Shown: positions 1-13,384 of the stretch, in pieces
Layout: each line of letters opens with the position of its first letter
How positions within the stretch are numbered: position 1 is the first letter of the stretch
Source of the DNA: Lytechinus variegatus
Lineage: Eukaryota; Echinodermata; Echinoidea; Temnopleuroida; Toxopneustidae
Assembly (NCBI RefSeq): GCF_018143015.1
Contig: NC_054740.1
Location: forward strand, 73,367,856-73,431,855
DNA: 64,000 nt
Direction of reading: 5' to 3'
Made by a program: the position numbers and the translations under genes
Notes under the pieces: model-generated
What the model was told of the DNA's origin: nothing
Databases searched by the model: none
Seen by the model: the letters and a program-made list of their open reading frames with translations, nothing else

Positions 1-3000
1 CAGTCAGTCTGGAAATGATGCATGTGTGTTGCTGCGGATGAGACTGAAATTGTTTGTGTCAAAGGTGAAGTCACCCTCAGTGTCATGTATCGATCATTTC
101 ACACCAGTTCAGTCAGTGTACCGGGCAGTAACTTTGTTTTGATTAAAAGTGTATGCACATACCATCATGCCTTTGTCCACGCAAAGAGTATCTACTTTTA
201 AAATCAGGATGGCCATATACGGGAGCTTCCATTTTCTCCAACCATCTCATTTTGTGAGCTCTTTAACCGTAATCAATTTCTTTCTGTAAAGGTTGTAATG
301 TTATGACTGGTGTCGACTAGATGTATGGGAATTCATCAGATTGATATGGATATTATACGTTTTACTATCATTTTTATCAAACTTTAAAATAATTTCACTT
401 GAGAGTGGTATACATTGGAATAAGCATTTTGTGGAAATTATTAGTTTTTTTTATATTGGATTTGTCAGATGCTGAATGTGTGTTCATCAGCCTGTCAACA
501 ATTTCTTTTACTGTAGTTTGGTCATGATAGAAATAATGCTTCTTTATGTTAAGAACTTTTCCTCTCTTGGTGACTTTTTTCTTCAAAATCTAGCTCACAT
601 GTAAAGGTTATTAGGGAAAGTCATTAAATGTGGGTGGGACAAATCAGCATGCAAGCGAACCATCAATTCAGTGTGTTGGTGGAATTTTTAAAGATTGAGT
701 CGAGTATAAGGATGTGCAACACTAATGAGAAAAAGACTTAAAAATCACTGTAATTGCAACATTCATAGCTTAGGAAATGAAACATTAGCGGATAGAAATG
801 CCATTTCAGTTGTGCTTATTATGAGCAACAATTCACCTCCTGCCACTTATTGGGCACATATAGACACTTTTAGAAACAGATGAAATCTGCTTGATTTGTT
901 ATGTAATCATTCAACACAATTGCAATTTATTGTTGATGTTTGTATATATATGTGACCATTGCCACTAGTACTAATATATTTGTGTATATTTTTTTCTTCA
1001 TTTTTTCAATTCTATAACTCTCTCACGTGTGTGTGTGTTTTGATATTTAGCAAATTGCTTAAACTAGATAGATTTAAGAGATGTGGCTGCACCACTCTGT
1101 GTGTTTGTTCTGTCTATGGACTCTTTTCTTGAATAAATCAAGTTGTCATCTGGATTTTTGCTATTGAATTTTGGCTAGTTATCATTTCAAAGCTAAGCAT
1201 TGGCTATTCAAGACTTTTAAAATACAAAATTTATTTTGGCCAATGTATTGTGAGTGTGAAGTTAGGTGGTAACATCAGTGTAGAAGATTAGGAATGTAGG
1301 CTTGTTTAAATATGCGTGTGCCGAATCGATTCTGAGGGGATGATAGTGATTTTTCTTCAGAATTTTTCTTGGAATCTAGCTCTTCCTATTAACGAATAGT
1401 GATAATAATTGTATAGATGATTCATTATCAAGCATTATAGAATTTTTAAAAAAATTAATCTTTCATTATGTTGTAAGTATTAAGTACTTTATCTTTAATC
1501 TTAATCTTAAACATTTCTTACTAAGAAACTGCTAGATTTCCAATTATAACAGCTATGACCTTGTGCAATGCATTTCACTCAAATTTTCTCATCTTTTAAA
1601 TGAGACTTAGAGCTCTCAATCCCGTATAAAGGAGAGTCACAGCATGTCAAAGAACATGGTTTTCTGTTTGAAAAATAGTAGGGAATATTTTTTCCCTGGT
1701 GAAGTAGCTAGCCATTTTTACCTACTTCATCTACCTTTGTAATTCAGTCCATAGATCATGCAAATAACATGAAGAAAGCAAATCCTGCCATGTAACAGGC
1801 TAACATTTAGACACTGTTAGACACTTCTTCGACACATTGGGTGATTTCAGTCCAGTGTTGGCCTTGGTGTTGAAATTTGGATTGGTTTCCCGAGCTCCAA
1901 AACTTATTCAGAGTTTGTAAAACTGATCCAGATCACATTATTGACATCTCAACAACTAGTTAGTGACTTTTTAGGACCATTTTCATTGTACGTTTGGTGT
2001 TATAATTGTGTAAAAATTGACCTAACACCAACACCATACTTGAAATCACCCATTGTGTTGGTAGTGTTCTTAAGCCCCAATCAATCAATGCATAAATGTT
2101 ATATAGCCTTACACCCTTTTTATTACCGTAATTTCTTGAGTATAAAGGGTGACAGTAGAACCTGATTATAGCAATGGACCAGGCGGTATAAGTGTGACTT
2201 ATACTCCCAGTTGCCAAAGGCGTTACTTTGTTTGTAAAGTCATGCCAAGTCCACACATGCTACCGCTTATCAATCAATAAAATTGCATGTTGTCTATCAT
2301 GTGTGCATCATTATTTACTGGTAAGCATTAATTAGGCAAGTCTTAACCTTTTTTGAAACACCTTCAGTTCATATTATGTGCATGAGCAGAAAAAGGTAAT
2401 ATGAGACATATATTCAAGGTATTGTTAAAATTCATGGACCTATGTGATTTGATGATTATTCAAATATTCCTTTTTGCAATAATCTTTTCATCAAATCAAC
2501 CAAAGAGCAACTAAGTTTTCATAATGATTTGAGAGTAGCCCAAATAATAGACAATGCAACATACGATTTCCAAAATTATTTTATTAATTTATCAATAAAT
2601 ACACTATTCTAGTCAACTACAGTGTAGTGTATGCCAGGACTTTCTTTCAATAACACAGAATGCTATGCTGGGAAAGCTTGATCAAGAGCTTCATCTGAAG
2701 TGTAATGATGCATATCCCAATTAAAAATGGGAAAGATCATCCAAGAATAATTATGAATGAGCTACCTATGCACTGGCTTATTGTTGAAAATAATCGTAAC
2801 AGTTATGCAAATTTCAATGTCTGCTTGCAAATGGTTAGGCTTGTGCAAATGAGTAGGCTCCAAACACAAGATGATTCATTCACATTGATCTGTGAACAAC
2901 TTGCATCTATTTTAAGGCCATGAAAACAAGTGTTAACAATGCTACTTGGAAATTAGTTCCTAAAGATTTCCCAGAAGTTTTGGACATGGTTTGCTGTGAC

Positions 3001-4724
3001 CCACAGAAGGTCAACAGAAAACACTATAATGCAAAGATTATCATCGCCTGTATGTATATTTCATAGTCTGAAATATCGTAGCATTTCTAGACAGCTGATA
3101 TTCTAAAAAAAGTGCACTTCAGATATGTAGTGTCACAATTAATCCGCTTTCTTTAAAAAATTTGTCCTAAATTTCTGTGATACTCGGAGATGTATGGCAC
3201 TCTCGAGAGCTAAAAATAAATGTACAAAATGTAATTCATCTGGTATTAAGCTGCATTTGTGTTTATAAATCATGAATATATCTGTTAATGTGCATATACT
3301 TGTGCGTTTCTGTCTTTACATGTGTTATAGGGGACAAAACTCCCAGATGATAGTGTACATATTGTCTTGTCGTGATTCAATATTGTGTGTGTCTCGAACT
3401 ATATTAATTGCCTTAATCATAATACTTACCTACACTTATACTTGTGATATTTTTTTTGTCTCATCCACCATATACTTTGTAGACCAGACTAAGGGATCCA
3501 ATTAGCCCCTAATTTTTTATCGGAATATCGTTTCCCCAAGCAATTATGATTACAAAATAGCTTGCACTTTGATTTTTATTTAGAATTTTGAGCGATGTTA
3601 CTAACTCCCTTTAATTAGTACCCTGCCCCCATCTGCCTTGCAATATTCTCTCCATTTTCTTTTTTTTTTAATTCAATGATCTGCATAGTACCTGTAGATT
3701 GTGATAATTTCTATATGTCTTAATGAGAGACAGATAGCAACAATTCAATCCATTCTATCTTTTTAATTGTAAATATGATTTTTGATACACCTGTCGAGGC
3801 TATTAGTATTTAAAGCAAAGCTAAACTTGCAATAAGACTGAAATCTTTTCAAGGCTTACAACCAGTTTGTGACCCAATGTACAGTTGTAATCTCTTTAAA
3901 ATGTGATTTAGTTTTCTAAATTCTTATCCTTTGGTCACATGAAGTTAAAAATGAAACAACAGAAAAAATATCTTGCCTTTTTTGTCTTTATAGAAGTTTG
4001 ATATTTTAAGAAGAAACAGCTTAAAGATCATATTATAATGTAATGCATGTTCTTATCACATAAAGATAATGAAAGTAATGTTATGTATAATTTGCTGATT
4101 TCTAAAGTACTCTTTGTGGAAAAGAAATGTCATTTTATGTTATTTAAGTGAATTTAGCATTGTGTTTCCTTAGTCACTTTATCTTAAATAAGGCAAGATT
4201 TTTAAAGGAATTTATCTGTAGCCCCTGCTTTTACTCTTCCGTTCTTAAACACTTTTCTATGATATGTGTAATCAGAGGTTGAGGATTTTGGTGTATTTTG
4301 GTTTTTGTTGTATACCTTTTTATATACAGTAATCTCAATAAAAATAATTATTTAATGGTTATTACAGATATGCATGGAAGTTGCTTTCATAAAACGTTTA
4401 AATTATTTCACACTTGTCAACTTTTGACAAATGTGAAATAATTTAATCGATATATCAACAATGTGTATTACTGTACTCTGATAAAATCATCTGTATTGCA
4501 ACTGCTGTATATTTATAGTAATTGGTAGTATAGATATCCAAGTCAAAGATCAGCATGAAATGTATGTGGCAAACTACATATGGATTGATCTTATTTGATA
4601 TATTAAATGGTTACTTAACACCAATATGATTTACCTTGTGCGTACATGTATGTTGAGCAGATTTGATTTGTTTGCTATTACTGTATTGGGTGTATGAGAG
4701 TATTTTAATGTGATCCTTCTTCCC
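1..4724. other. AT-rich stretch without a recognised gene
   Basis: No reading frame here has recognisable protein character; the longest are under 100 codons and low in complexity. Several AATAAA-type signals occur (near 1132, 2277 and 4337), so part could be the 3' untranslated region of a gene lying left of the window. That is only a guess. A short foldback (4400-4444) is listed separately. Confidence 0.5.
4400..4444. repeat. 21-bp inverted repeat with 3-nt loop
   Basis: Arms 4400-4420 and 4424-4444 are reverse complements with one mismatch, separated by CTT. The arms are AT-rich (AAATTATTTCACA...). It is a strong cruciform or hairpin candidate but too short for a typical animal pre-miRNA. 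It may be the collapsed remnant of a foldback element. Confidence 0.75.
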
Positions 4725-4728
4725 TTAA

Positions 4729-5298
4729 ACAGATGCTCCAAGCTGAAGATATTTATACTTCAATAAACAGAATAAAATTCACAGAGCAAAATGCTGGATA
4801 TTTGATCAAAATCGGATGAAAAATAACAAAATTAATTCATTTTATAGATTTGCATTTATTCCGGTTAAACAGTTCTAGACATGTCGTCATGAATATTCAT
4901 TAGGTGGACTGATGATATCATATCCCCAATTCTTCTTTAGTATTTTTATTTTCTACCAAGAACTAAAACAACAGGATTGACAACTGATTAAGTGCATTGG
5001 TTATTTATTGCTGCAACTTATTTCATCATAATGGAGAAACATCATTTACACAAGTATGAAAAATTAGACAATTATGATTTCATTAATAACATAAGAAAAG
5101 GGAATGTGGGGGATGTAACATCAGCCCACCAAATGATTATTAATGACGATGTGCATAACTGTTTTCACAAAATACTGCTAAACTCTAAAATTTAATAACT
5201 GTGTTTGTTATCCGATTTTGATGAAATTTTCAGCATTTTGCTCTGTGAATGTTACTCTATTTATTTAGATATAAATATTCTCAGCCCAGAGCATCCCT
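4729..5298. mobile_element. TTAA-flanked foldback MITE, family B
   Basis: About 570 bp with long imperfect inverted ends: GATGCTCCAAGCTGAAGATA at the left, and the reverse complement of the right end reads GGGATGCTCTGGGCTGAGAA. It is flanked on both sides by TTAA (4725-4728 and 5299-5302), the target duplicated by piggyBac/Kolobok-type transposases. A second copy lies at 51505-52112. No transposase is encoded, so it is non-autonomous. Confidence 0.7.
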
Positions 5299-5302
5299 TT
5301 AA

Positions 5303-6640
5303 TATATCTAGGCCTGGGTACTATTGGAGATCATATGTGATCCAGCACCACAAAAAAACCCACAAAAAGTCACACTTTGATTTTCAATTCAGATTTTTGG
5401 TGTTTTCTGAAAGAGTAGGCCTATACTCTCCCCTATTTACTGTAAAAATTTTGATATATCAATCGAACTTAAAGTGTCATTTTTAGTGTTCTTATAAGAC
5501 ATATTTTTGTCTAAGATTCAGGTTTATTTTAATCATGTTTTGTTTTCACGAAAACCTGAAAATTCATCTCTCTTTGAACTATAAAATTTAAAACTGTCTA
5601 ACCCCTGCACGTGATGAATATCACTGTTTGTGTGTATTTACGACTATACTCATCAGTATGGTCTCTTATCTTGCAATACGTTGTATAATTCTATTATAAA
5701 TCATATAGATACCCTGCTGTTTCATGACTATCTTTTCTAATCTTCTGAATAATTGAGTAATCATGGAATTATGTCCCATTGCCTAAGATGGAAACCATGT
5801 TGCCTGGCAACAGCATTTTCCCTACCAACTATCTCTTTTTTGGCAATAATTCAAGCATGTAACCAAACAAAATGATTTTTTTTTTGCCATCAAAGTGCAT
5901 CATGTACCATTCTAACCATTTATCATGGTGATCACAATCAATTTCAGCCATCTGGCCAGGCGGTCAGCATATTGAGAGAGTCCGTATGCAGAATGTTTTT
6001 CCAATGGGGTGGCAAGATGGCTAAACTTTCTCCAAGAAACAAGGCGAGGGAGCAGTGACTGAGCTTGGCAAGGGGGTGCTGTTGCATTTTCTAAACGTAA
6101 ATTGAAGGTATTATCATGCACACTTTGGGTGAATTTTATGAAAATTTTCAGTTTAAAAAAAGAACTTTTTGCTGCATATGGCAATGGGAGAAGAAAATGG
6201 GTAATATTAAAAATATCTTTTTTGGAAAATTTTATTAAAATATTTTCCGAAGGGCCATACATATCCAAGACCCACCAATAAAGCTTAAAGTGTCTACAAT
6301 GAGAGAACAAAATTAATTATCAGTTGACAAATATAATGATTCCTAAACTGAAGTGATTATGAACTCAAACGCTAATTAGAGGTACCTATAAACAAATATG
6401 TAAATCATAGTGATCTATCGAAGTTTCTATAATATACATCTGCATTTATTGCAATGTCCCTCCGTTGGTACAAGGTTTTATTTTGATTTTTTTTAATGAT
6501 TTTCTTTAATTATACCATTGCATGGGTAATGGACCAGTTAACACAATAGTCTCTACTTCAAGCCTTCAGGCAGGGTTGCTAGTTTCTACACAACTTGCTG
6601 TGTTAAAACACAGATCGAGAGATCCTCGGTATGTGGCAAA
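5303..6640. other. Non-coding stretch, nothing recognised
   Basis: The 132-codon minus-strand frame at 5912-6310 has no family resemblance and atypical composition for a gene. No RNA gene or complete transposon was seen. Confidence 0.4.
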
Positions 6641-6644
6641 TATT

Positions 6645-7405
6645 ATGGCTGCCCTCGGTCTTGGAACCGTCGCAGGTGGAGCGAGACCCCCAAATCCGTC
6701 CGAAATAAATCTTAATGTTTGTGTATCGACCCATCTGGATGATAAAAGACCCCTAGCTCAGAGCGAAGAGATCTGGTTTTGGGGGGGGGAATTTCAGGCA
6801 CTTTCGGGAATTTTTTTATTTTCGTAAATTTTGACAGGTTGCGGGTGGGGCGAGAGACCCCATGTGTGTCCGAAATGGATCGTCTTTATTTCTTTGTATA
6901 TCGACCCATTCTGGATGCCAAAAGACCCCTCAGAATGTAGAGAGTTTGGGGGGAGGTTTTTATTTTCATAAATTTTCACCAATTTTTACATGTCGCGGGT
7001 TAATTGGGTGAGAGACCCTAAAATCCTTCCGAGATGGATCTTCTTTATGTTTTGTATATCAACCCAGCTGGATGCTAAAAATAGCTGGTTTTAGGGGGTT
7101 TTCGGGACAATTTCTGAAAATCTTTATTTTCGTTATTTTTGGCCAATTTTGACAGTTCACGGGTAAGGCGAGAGGCCCCAACATCCGTCCAAAATGGATC
7201 TTCTGTATTTTTTGTATGTCGACCCATCTACATTCTAAAAGACCCCTTAGATCGAAGAGAGCTGGGTTTTCTTTTTTTTGGGGGGGGGTGGGTTCGGGGC
7301 AATTCATTAAAACTTATTTTCGTCAATTTTGGCCAATTTGGACATGTTGCTTGTTGCGTGAGAGCCCCTAAAATCCGTACGATAGAGATCTTTATTGCTG
7401 CCCTC
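6645..7405. repeat. Tandem repeat, unit about 160-170 bp, roughly 4.5 copies
   Basis: Units begin near 6679, 6847, 7006, 7166 and 7355. Each carries a GCGAGAGACCCC-like block, a TCCGAAATGGATC-like block, CGACCCATCTGGAT and AAAAGACCCCT, then a G-run and TTTTCG. Spacing is 168, 159, 160 and 189 bp. The copies are clearly diverged, so the array is old or not homogenising. Confidence 0.85.
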
Positions 7406-7604
7406 TACGATCGTTGGCTCATACCATAAGTTTCCAATGTATATTTTTAGATTTTCTCCAAAAATATCCGGCAAAAGTTAAAATTTGAACATGGTGAAAT
7501 GGAATTGAGAGAGCGCCGCGGTCAAAATATTCAGCGCGGCAAATAATATTGGGTTAAGGTCTTTTAGTTTCCTTCCAGTTTTAGCAAAGAGTCAGACAAC
7601 ATTG

Positions 7605-8155
7605 CACTGAAAATTTTACCGAAATTGGATTTGAATAAAAAAAAACACGACCAAGAAGAACAAAAGAAAGTTATGACATTTTAAAGTTTTCCTTATTTTT
7701 CAAAAAAAAATAGTTATATGCACAATTTAGTCACATGCAAATGACAGAATCGACGATGCCCCTCACTCACTCACTTTTTTTATTGTTTGAATTATACAAT
7801 ATTTCATTTTTTACAGATTTGACAGTAAGGACTAATTTGACTGAAACATAAAATGTTTAGCAATGGTAATTCCACATGTTCAGAGAGAAATAAAACTTTG
7901 TTTGACAAGACAATGAGGAGAATATTTCATATAATAAAATACAAAAGAAATAGTGAGTGAATGATTTCATCAGTTCCTTTATTTGCATACCGACCGGGAT
8001 GTGCATAATTGTTTTGTAAAATCAAGCGAAACTTAAAAATTTCATAACTTTCTTATTATTTTACATCCGATTTTGATAAAATTTTCAGTGTTATGCTTGT
8101 TGGATTTTTCTCTTTTTATTTAGATCAACCTTTTTTTGGGATGGACTTGTCCTTT
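7605..8155. mobile_element. Diverged TTAA-type foldback MITE, family A
   Basis: Shares with the intact copies at 33361-33960 and 52373-52994 the block CTGAAAATTTTACCGAAATT, the GTTATGACATTTTAAAG block, the ACTCACTCACT centre and the right end GGGATGGACTTGTCC. The left terminus is not recognisable, so this copy is truncated or decayed. Confidence 0.7.
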
Positions 8156-8159
8156 TATA

Positions 8160-10825
8160 AATGATATTACGATGCTATCATCCTTATTAGAATAAAAATA
8201 AACCTAAGTGGCATGCGCTGTACACTAGTAAAAAAAGGATTAGAATGCGATAGTAAACACGAAATCGTGGGTAGAATTACGATATGCTGTTTCAGAGTTG
8301 TTACCAAAAGTCAGTTAATTGTCAATGACTGTCCTATTGAAGTTAATGTTTAGAGGCCTGATCACTAAACGTACAGATGGAGAGTGGGCTGGGACCTCCC
8401 TAAATTTTCACGACAAAGAAACAAAAAATGAAGAAAGGGAATTAAAAGGAAAGGAAAGGGGATGAAATATGATATCATTTTCTGAATATTATATAATTTT
8501 TTTCTTGAAATTATATTTTGCATTAAAGAGATATTTTGTGCTGTCTCGCTTCGCTATGTCGCAGCTCTTTAGACATTTGTTATACATGCCACGTCTCAAA
8601 ATATTGTTGCCTCATTGCGCTACTGGACTTGATAAAAAGATAATTTATAATGAGGTTCATGCAAAATACTATGGAAGTTTCAACACACGCCGATAGAAGA
8701 TAATTTCCTAATTAATTGGTGTAAAAAAACAAGTGTTTTCAGCATTGGTTCTTCTAGTTTTACCAGGATCCATGTTTTCAAGGAGACCGGTAAACAAAAA
8801 AGGTCATGCGTTTACTTGATTATGGAATAACCGGCTTCCGACACCGCACTGTCAGAGCTGATGTAGATCGAAATCAAATGTGGAAAGGTCATACAACCCT
8901 GGGTGCGTCGACACCGAGACTCTTTGCAGAAGTGGAATGTGACATTGCACTCTAAATAAGAGCACCTTTGGGTGAGACATTGACGTGTCAAGAGTATAGT
9001 GATGAGTCACAATACTGCACCAGAACAGCAAAAGAAGACATCTAGCACGACTTCGAGTTTTTTTTTCAGTATTCGTATATTCTATGAAAAACACAAGAAC
9101 TGCATCATTCTTTTCTTCTATCACTTAGGTAAGCAAATTTACAGACTAATCGTCATACTTATATCGTTGACTTATGTATGCTGAATGAACGGTTTTCTTT
9201 CGTTGTGCGGCGTTCTGTTATAAATCATGCAAGTGTGACCACAATTTCGGGTATGAAAAAAAATTAATGCCATGTTTGAAAAGAACTCAAATCATATGTT
9301 ACATGATGTCAACTAAAACTCACTTCTTTTCATAATGTTCACATTTTAAGTTTGTGATGAATTAAAAGGTTCCTTCATAGAAGATAAATTATATTGACAG
9401 GAAAGCAATAATTGCTTGTATTGCAAGTACTCGTTGTTCATACTTGTGATTTATAATGTCCAGCCAGAGTTTCATGTTGTAATTTTGTGACTAACTACAA
9501 CTATCTCTTGTGAAATTCTGCACTCTATCTCTTGTGGAAAATACTGGTTTCTTAATATTTCACAGCATAGATGATTGCATTCATTATCGTATTACGTAAG
9601 AAGGACATTAAGAGAAAAATCCACTTGATCTTTTCCATTGGTTATCTAACCTCTTATGACTGTCACTCATAATATAGACATGGCAGGTATGCATGAAACA
9701 TTATATAACGCTGTAGATTATATAGCTGATATGATTTTGTGTAGCAATTTTCTAATCCAACCACAGCAAATGTTAAAGAAAGTTATACAATTGTAGGCAA
9801 TTTGCAATCTTATCAGTACGGGGCACTCGTATTCAAGTTGGACACAACATCATGCTCATTCACAAATTTCACCACCAGGCGATGTACGCGCGTACATGGA
9901 AGAGGGAAAAGTATGGAGGGGGAGGGGGGGTATACTTTTCAACAGTATGGCCCGTACAAAAGGTATATATTTCATTCATGAAAGTAATAAATGAGGCAAC
10001 TTTAGGGATGGAAATTGTTTATTCTGAAATCAAAGGATTACTTCCTTGCATTCCATATGAAAGTCAATGTACGAGCAAGAAGTTCATCTTATATTGGCGG
10101 TACCGTCCCCCCCCCCCATGTGCCAAAATATAGGCGCTGGACATTTTTGTCACATTCAGCCTGTGGCGTACAGATGGGGGGGGCATTGGGGTGTCCCCCC
10201 CAAAAAAAAATCACACAAGAAAAAAAAAACAGAAGAGGAAAAAAAGGAAAGGGACTAGGGGGAAATTATAATTTTCTGAATATTACGTCAAAGTCTATCA
10301 CAAACTTAGATTTATTTGATAAACAAGGTCACTCGCCCGTAAATTGTAATAAATTTCTCCCGATACGCCATATCTGCCCCCCCCCCTTCAAAAATGTTGG
10401 CTCCTTACCCCACTGCTTTCATCAGATGATAAGTGAATTGTTATAGTATAGCTCAATATTTACGATACTAGTAATAGACATGATAGAGTAGCAATATAGA
10501 CGCGTTTGGACGTGACTTAGAAATGATAAGTTAACATCTTGATTAGATAACTAGACTAAGTAAGTTTTGTTAAAAGCTTTGGCCTCCCTCATCTAGCTTT
10601 TGCTTTTAGGGGCACCCTAATCATTTAAATACTGTACATTCGGGTATGATTTTGTATATATTTTGCTTTGTATATTGATTTTTTATATGATTGAATAAAA
10701 AAGTATTATGCTGAATCAAAATAAAGTGTAGGTTACATTTTTGCATGTAATTGGAGGGCTAGTACTACAATCGACACACGTGTTATCCGAGAAGAATGAT
10801 CATCGGAAACCATACTTTGTTGTGG
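8160..10825. other. Non-coding stretch with G/C homopolymer runs
   Basis: No gene recognised. The part around 9916-10205 and 10375-10387 contains repeated G and C runs within the sort of degenerate 'GTGGCGTACAGATGGGGGG' repeat that also occurs near 27850 and 58510. Frames across these runs are short and proline/lysine rich, consistent with translated repeats. Confidence 0.45.
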
Positions 10826-10826
10826 A

Positions 10827-11101
10827 GCGTTGTGGCCAAGTGGATTAGTCTTCGGACTTTGAAACAGAAGGTCGTGGGTTCGAATCCCAGCCATGGCGTA
10901 ATTTCCTTCAGCAAAAAACTGATCCACAATGTGCTGCACTCAACCCAGGTGAGGTAAATGGGTTCCGGTAGGAAGTAATTCCTTAAAAAGCTGTGTGCGC
11001 TTTGAACGCCTAGCTTAGCCGGGTAATATAGGAGCGCCTTGAGCACCTAACAAGGTGGATATGTGCGCAATATAAATACCCTATATTATTATCATTATTA
11101 T
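10827..11101 (+). mobile_element. tRNA-derived SINE copy 1
   Basis: A tRNA-like head carries a polymerase III A box (TGGCCAAGTGG, about 10846) and B box (GGTTCGAATCC, about 10877). An unrelated body follows (CAATGTGCTGCACTCAACCC) and the 3' tail is an (ATT)n-type simple repeat. A second copy lies 300 bp downstream in the same orientation. The layout resembles the tRNA-like SURF1-type SINE I remember from sea urchins; family assignment is from memory. Confidence 0.8.
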
Positions 11102-11396
11102 TGTTTGTTTCAGTAAACTTTGCATCCTAATATTCAAATCAAAGCTGTTATTGTCAACTGTAATATGATGGAATGTTTATTTGGCTGATAATAAAACAGA
11201 GTAACACATCGAAATCTTTTAGCATATCCCGAATGACGTGATATTGTTTGGGTTTGCCGTGTAGAAGCCCCCTCCCCCTATTTCTTGCTCGCTCGCCTCG
11301 CTCTCTTGCTTGCAACTTTTTAAAACTAAGTATTGCCCAATACGTCAGTTCTGGCCCCCTCAAAATGTTTGGCTCATTAACTTACAAAGATATTAT

Positions 11397-11688
11397 GTAG
11401 CGCTGTGGCCCAGTAGATTAGTCTCCGGACTTTGAAACAGAGGGCCGTGGGTTCAAATCCCTTCCATGGCGTCATTTCCTTCAGCCAGGAATTCATCCAC
11501 TGTGTGCTGCACTAGACCCAGGTGATGTAAATGCGTACCGACAGGAAGTAATTCCTCAAAAAGCTGTGTGTGACTAAATCGGTTGCCTAGCCTAGCCGTG
11601 ATAATGATAATAGCAGCGACTTTTTTAAAGCGCCATGATCACCGAAAGGTAGACCTGTGCGCTACATAGCCACCATTATTATTATTAT
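11397..11688 (+). mobile_element. tRNA-derived SINE copy 2
   Basis: Same family as the copy at 10827. A box TGGCCCAGTAG, B box GGTTCAAATCC, the body GTGTGCTGCACTAGACCCAG, and an (ATT)n tail ending near 11688. Differences from copy 1 in body and boxes show the two were inserted separately or have drifted for a long time. Confidence 0.8.
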
Positions 11689-11717
11689 TCGTTGCATAAG
11701 GCATTCGCTATTTCTTT

Positions 11718-12093
11718 AAGCCCGCCTCACAAGATGCGATTTGTAGGGACGCGATTCTTTTATTGAATAAACAAACAATAAATCACATTTTCATTAAATA
11801 GGAAAGTTCCAAGAAGTAAGATTATTTCATTTGAAGTCCAGCATAATGCATGTAATGTGAGGAATGATAACAATCATAATTTTACTTTGCGGCAAGCCCT
11901 GTGGTCGGAGTAAAGTCCATATCGCCTTTAAGTGGCATTCGACAATGACTTCATCACGATTTGGATTTGAATTTTGTTTTTAGGATTGAACTAGACTAAG
12001 ATTTTATTGGTTGGAACGTTCATATCAAATGTTCTATATAACAATTTCTTTGAAATTCGGATCGCAATGAATCGCATAGTGTGAGCCCTTTAG
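11718..12093. mobile_element. Short inverted-repeat element, Harbinger-like MITE
   Basis: The left end AGCCCGCCTCAC..ATGCGAT is roughly mirrored by the right end ATCGCAT..GTGAGCCC. Both ends are bordered by TTA, matching the 3-bp TWA target of PIF/Harbinger transposons. About 370 bp with no coding capacity. The ends match only partly, so this call is tentative. Confidence 0.5.
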
Positions 12094-12419
12094 CAGACAC
12101 TTGCACGACTTTTGGCCATGATTTTGTCGTAGCAAGTCGTGCCACTTTGGGCACGAACTGGGAGGCTCCCGCACTGTTTACCACTTGTTCACGCATAGTT
12201 CACAAGTTCACGACGAGTTCACGCATAGTTTATACGCACTTCCCGCATTGGCACGACGAATTTGTTCGTGAACTATTCGCGACGGTCGATCGTGGCATGG
12301 CGCGCACTGCCACGCACTGGCACGCATCCTCCCGCATCATCCTGACGAGTTCACGAAAAGTTTGCGCATAGTTCACGACCCGGTCGCTAATGCTAGGTTC
12401 ACACCAACGCCGCTTTGAT

Positions 12420-12660
12420 GGCGCTTTAAAGCGGCGTGCAAAGCGGCGGCAAAGCGTAACAAAGCTTAATTAAAGCGTAAAGACCGTAATAGAGCATGAG
12501 AAAGCTTTGAGCAATTCGGGACATTCGGCAAGAGCGCCAAATTTTTTTAAACTGTTTAAAAATTTGAGGCGATCTTTAACGGATTGAGAAAAGCGGGGAG
12601 AGTGTATTAAAGCTTATCAAAGCGTCACAAAGCTTAACAAAGTCGTAGGAAAGCTTAACA
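12420..12660. repeat. Left subterminal repeat array of the Harbinger element
   Basis: Many short repeats of the form AAAGCTTAAC / AAAGCGTAA, roughly one per 10-20 bp, just inside the left inverted repeat. A matching array of AAAGCTTATC / CAGAGCGTATC variants lies inside the right end at 15300-15535. Subterminal repeats of this kind are typical binding sites for a transposase or its Myb-like partner; that role is inferred. Confidence 0.65.
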
Positions 12661-13004
12661 GGGTTTAAGAGAGCTTGGTTCAAAGCGGTGACCCCACTTT
12701 TGATACTTTTCCCATAGGCCTATACAGTTAAGGATTCGTTCAGCCTGATTTTGACCGCTTACAGACCTTTTCAAGAAGTACACAAAAACCACTGAATGTG
12801 ATTTTGGTATTCTTGGATCAGTTACTAAATGAAGAGTTGGTCTTGTCAATGAAACAAAAAATAAAGAAAAAAAACAAGGCAAAAGCAATTTTGTGTCTCC
12901 CCACTTATGAAAATAACCAGAAATAATATGATTTGTGAGGGCACGCAAGAGGATATATCGAAACTTCATTGTGAAACGACTGGGATGGAATAACACTTGT
13001 CATA

Positions 13005-13384
13005 AGAGCCTTGCATGTAAACTTTAATGTTGACCTGAAAATGACCTTTGACCTTACCATATGACTTCAGACTGCAGCATAAGATGCAGGTCCCCCAAGT
13101 CCATCTACCATCCAAGTTTGGTTGAAAAGCGACTTACAGATGTGGAGTTAGGTGTCATAAGAGAGTCTTGCATGTAAACTTTAACGTTGACCTGAAAATG
13201 ACCTTTGACCTTACCATGTGACCTCAGATTGCAGCATAACATGCAGGTCCCCCAAGTCCATCCACCATCCAAGTTTAATTGAAAAGCGACTTATGGTTGC
13301 GGAGTTATGTGTCATTACAGGTTTGTGACGGACGGACGACATTTGGATCCCTAAAGTCTCGCCTTCACCTCTGGTGGGCGAGAC
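13005..13384. repeat. Two-copy tandem repeat (about 157 bp) ending in a hairpin
   Basis: Two units share AAACTTTAAYGTTGACCTG, ATGACCTTTGACCTTACCAT, GCAGGTCCCCCAAGTCCATC and AAAGCGACTTA. Each contains a perfect DR1 site in reverse orientation (13042-13054 and 13199-13211). The block ends with a hairpin, GTCTCGCC (13356-13363) pairing GGCGAGAC (13377-13384). That makes it look like a Helitron/Helentron-type non-autonomous element ('pearl'-like, from memory) nested in the Harbinger transposon. Confidence 0.6.

Noticed and set aside
2705-2923. 72-codon frame beginning MMHIPIKNGKDHPR
   Set aside because: Reads more like protein than its surroundings, but no family could be named and it is too short to support a gene.
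5912-6310. 132-codon minus-strand frame
   Set aside because: No recognisable domain; likely chance in non-coding DNA.
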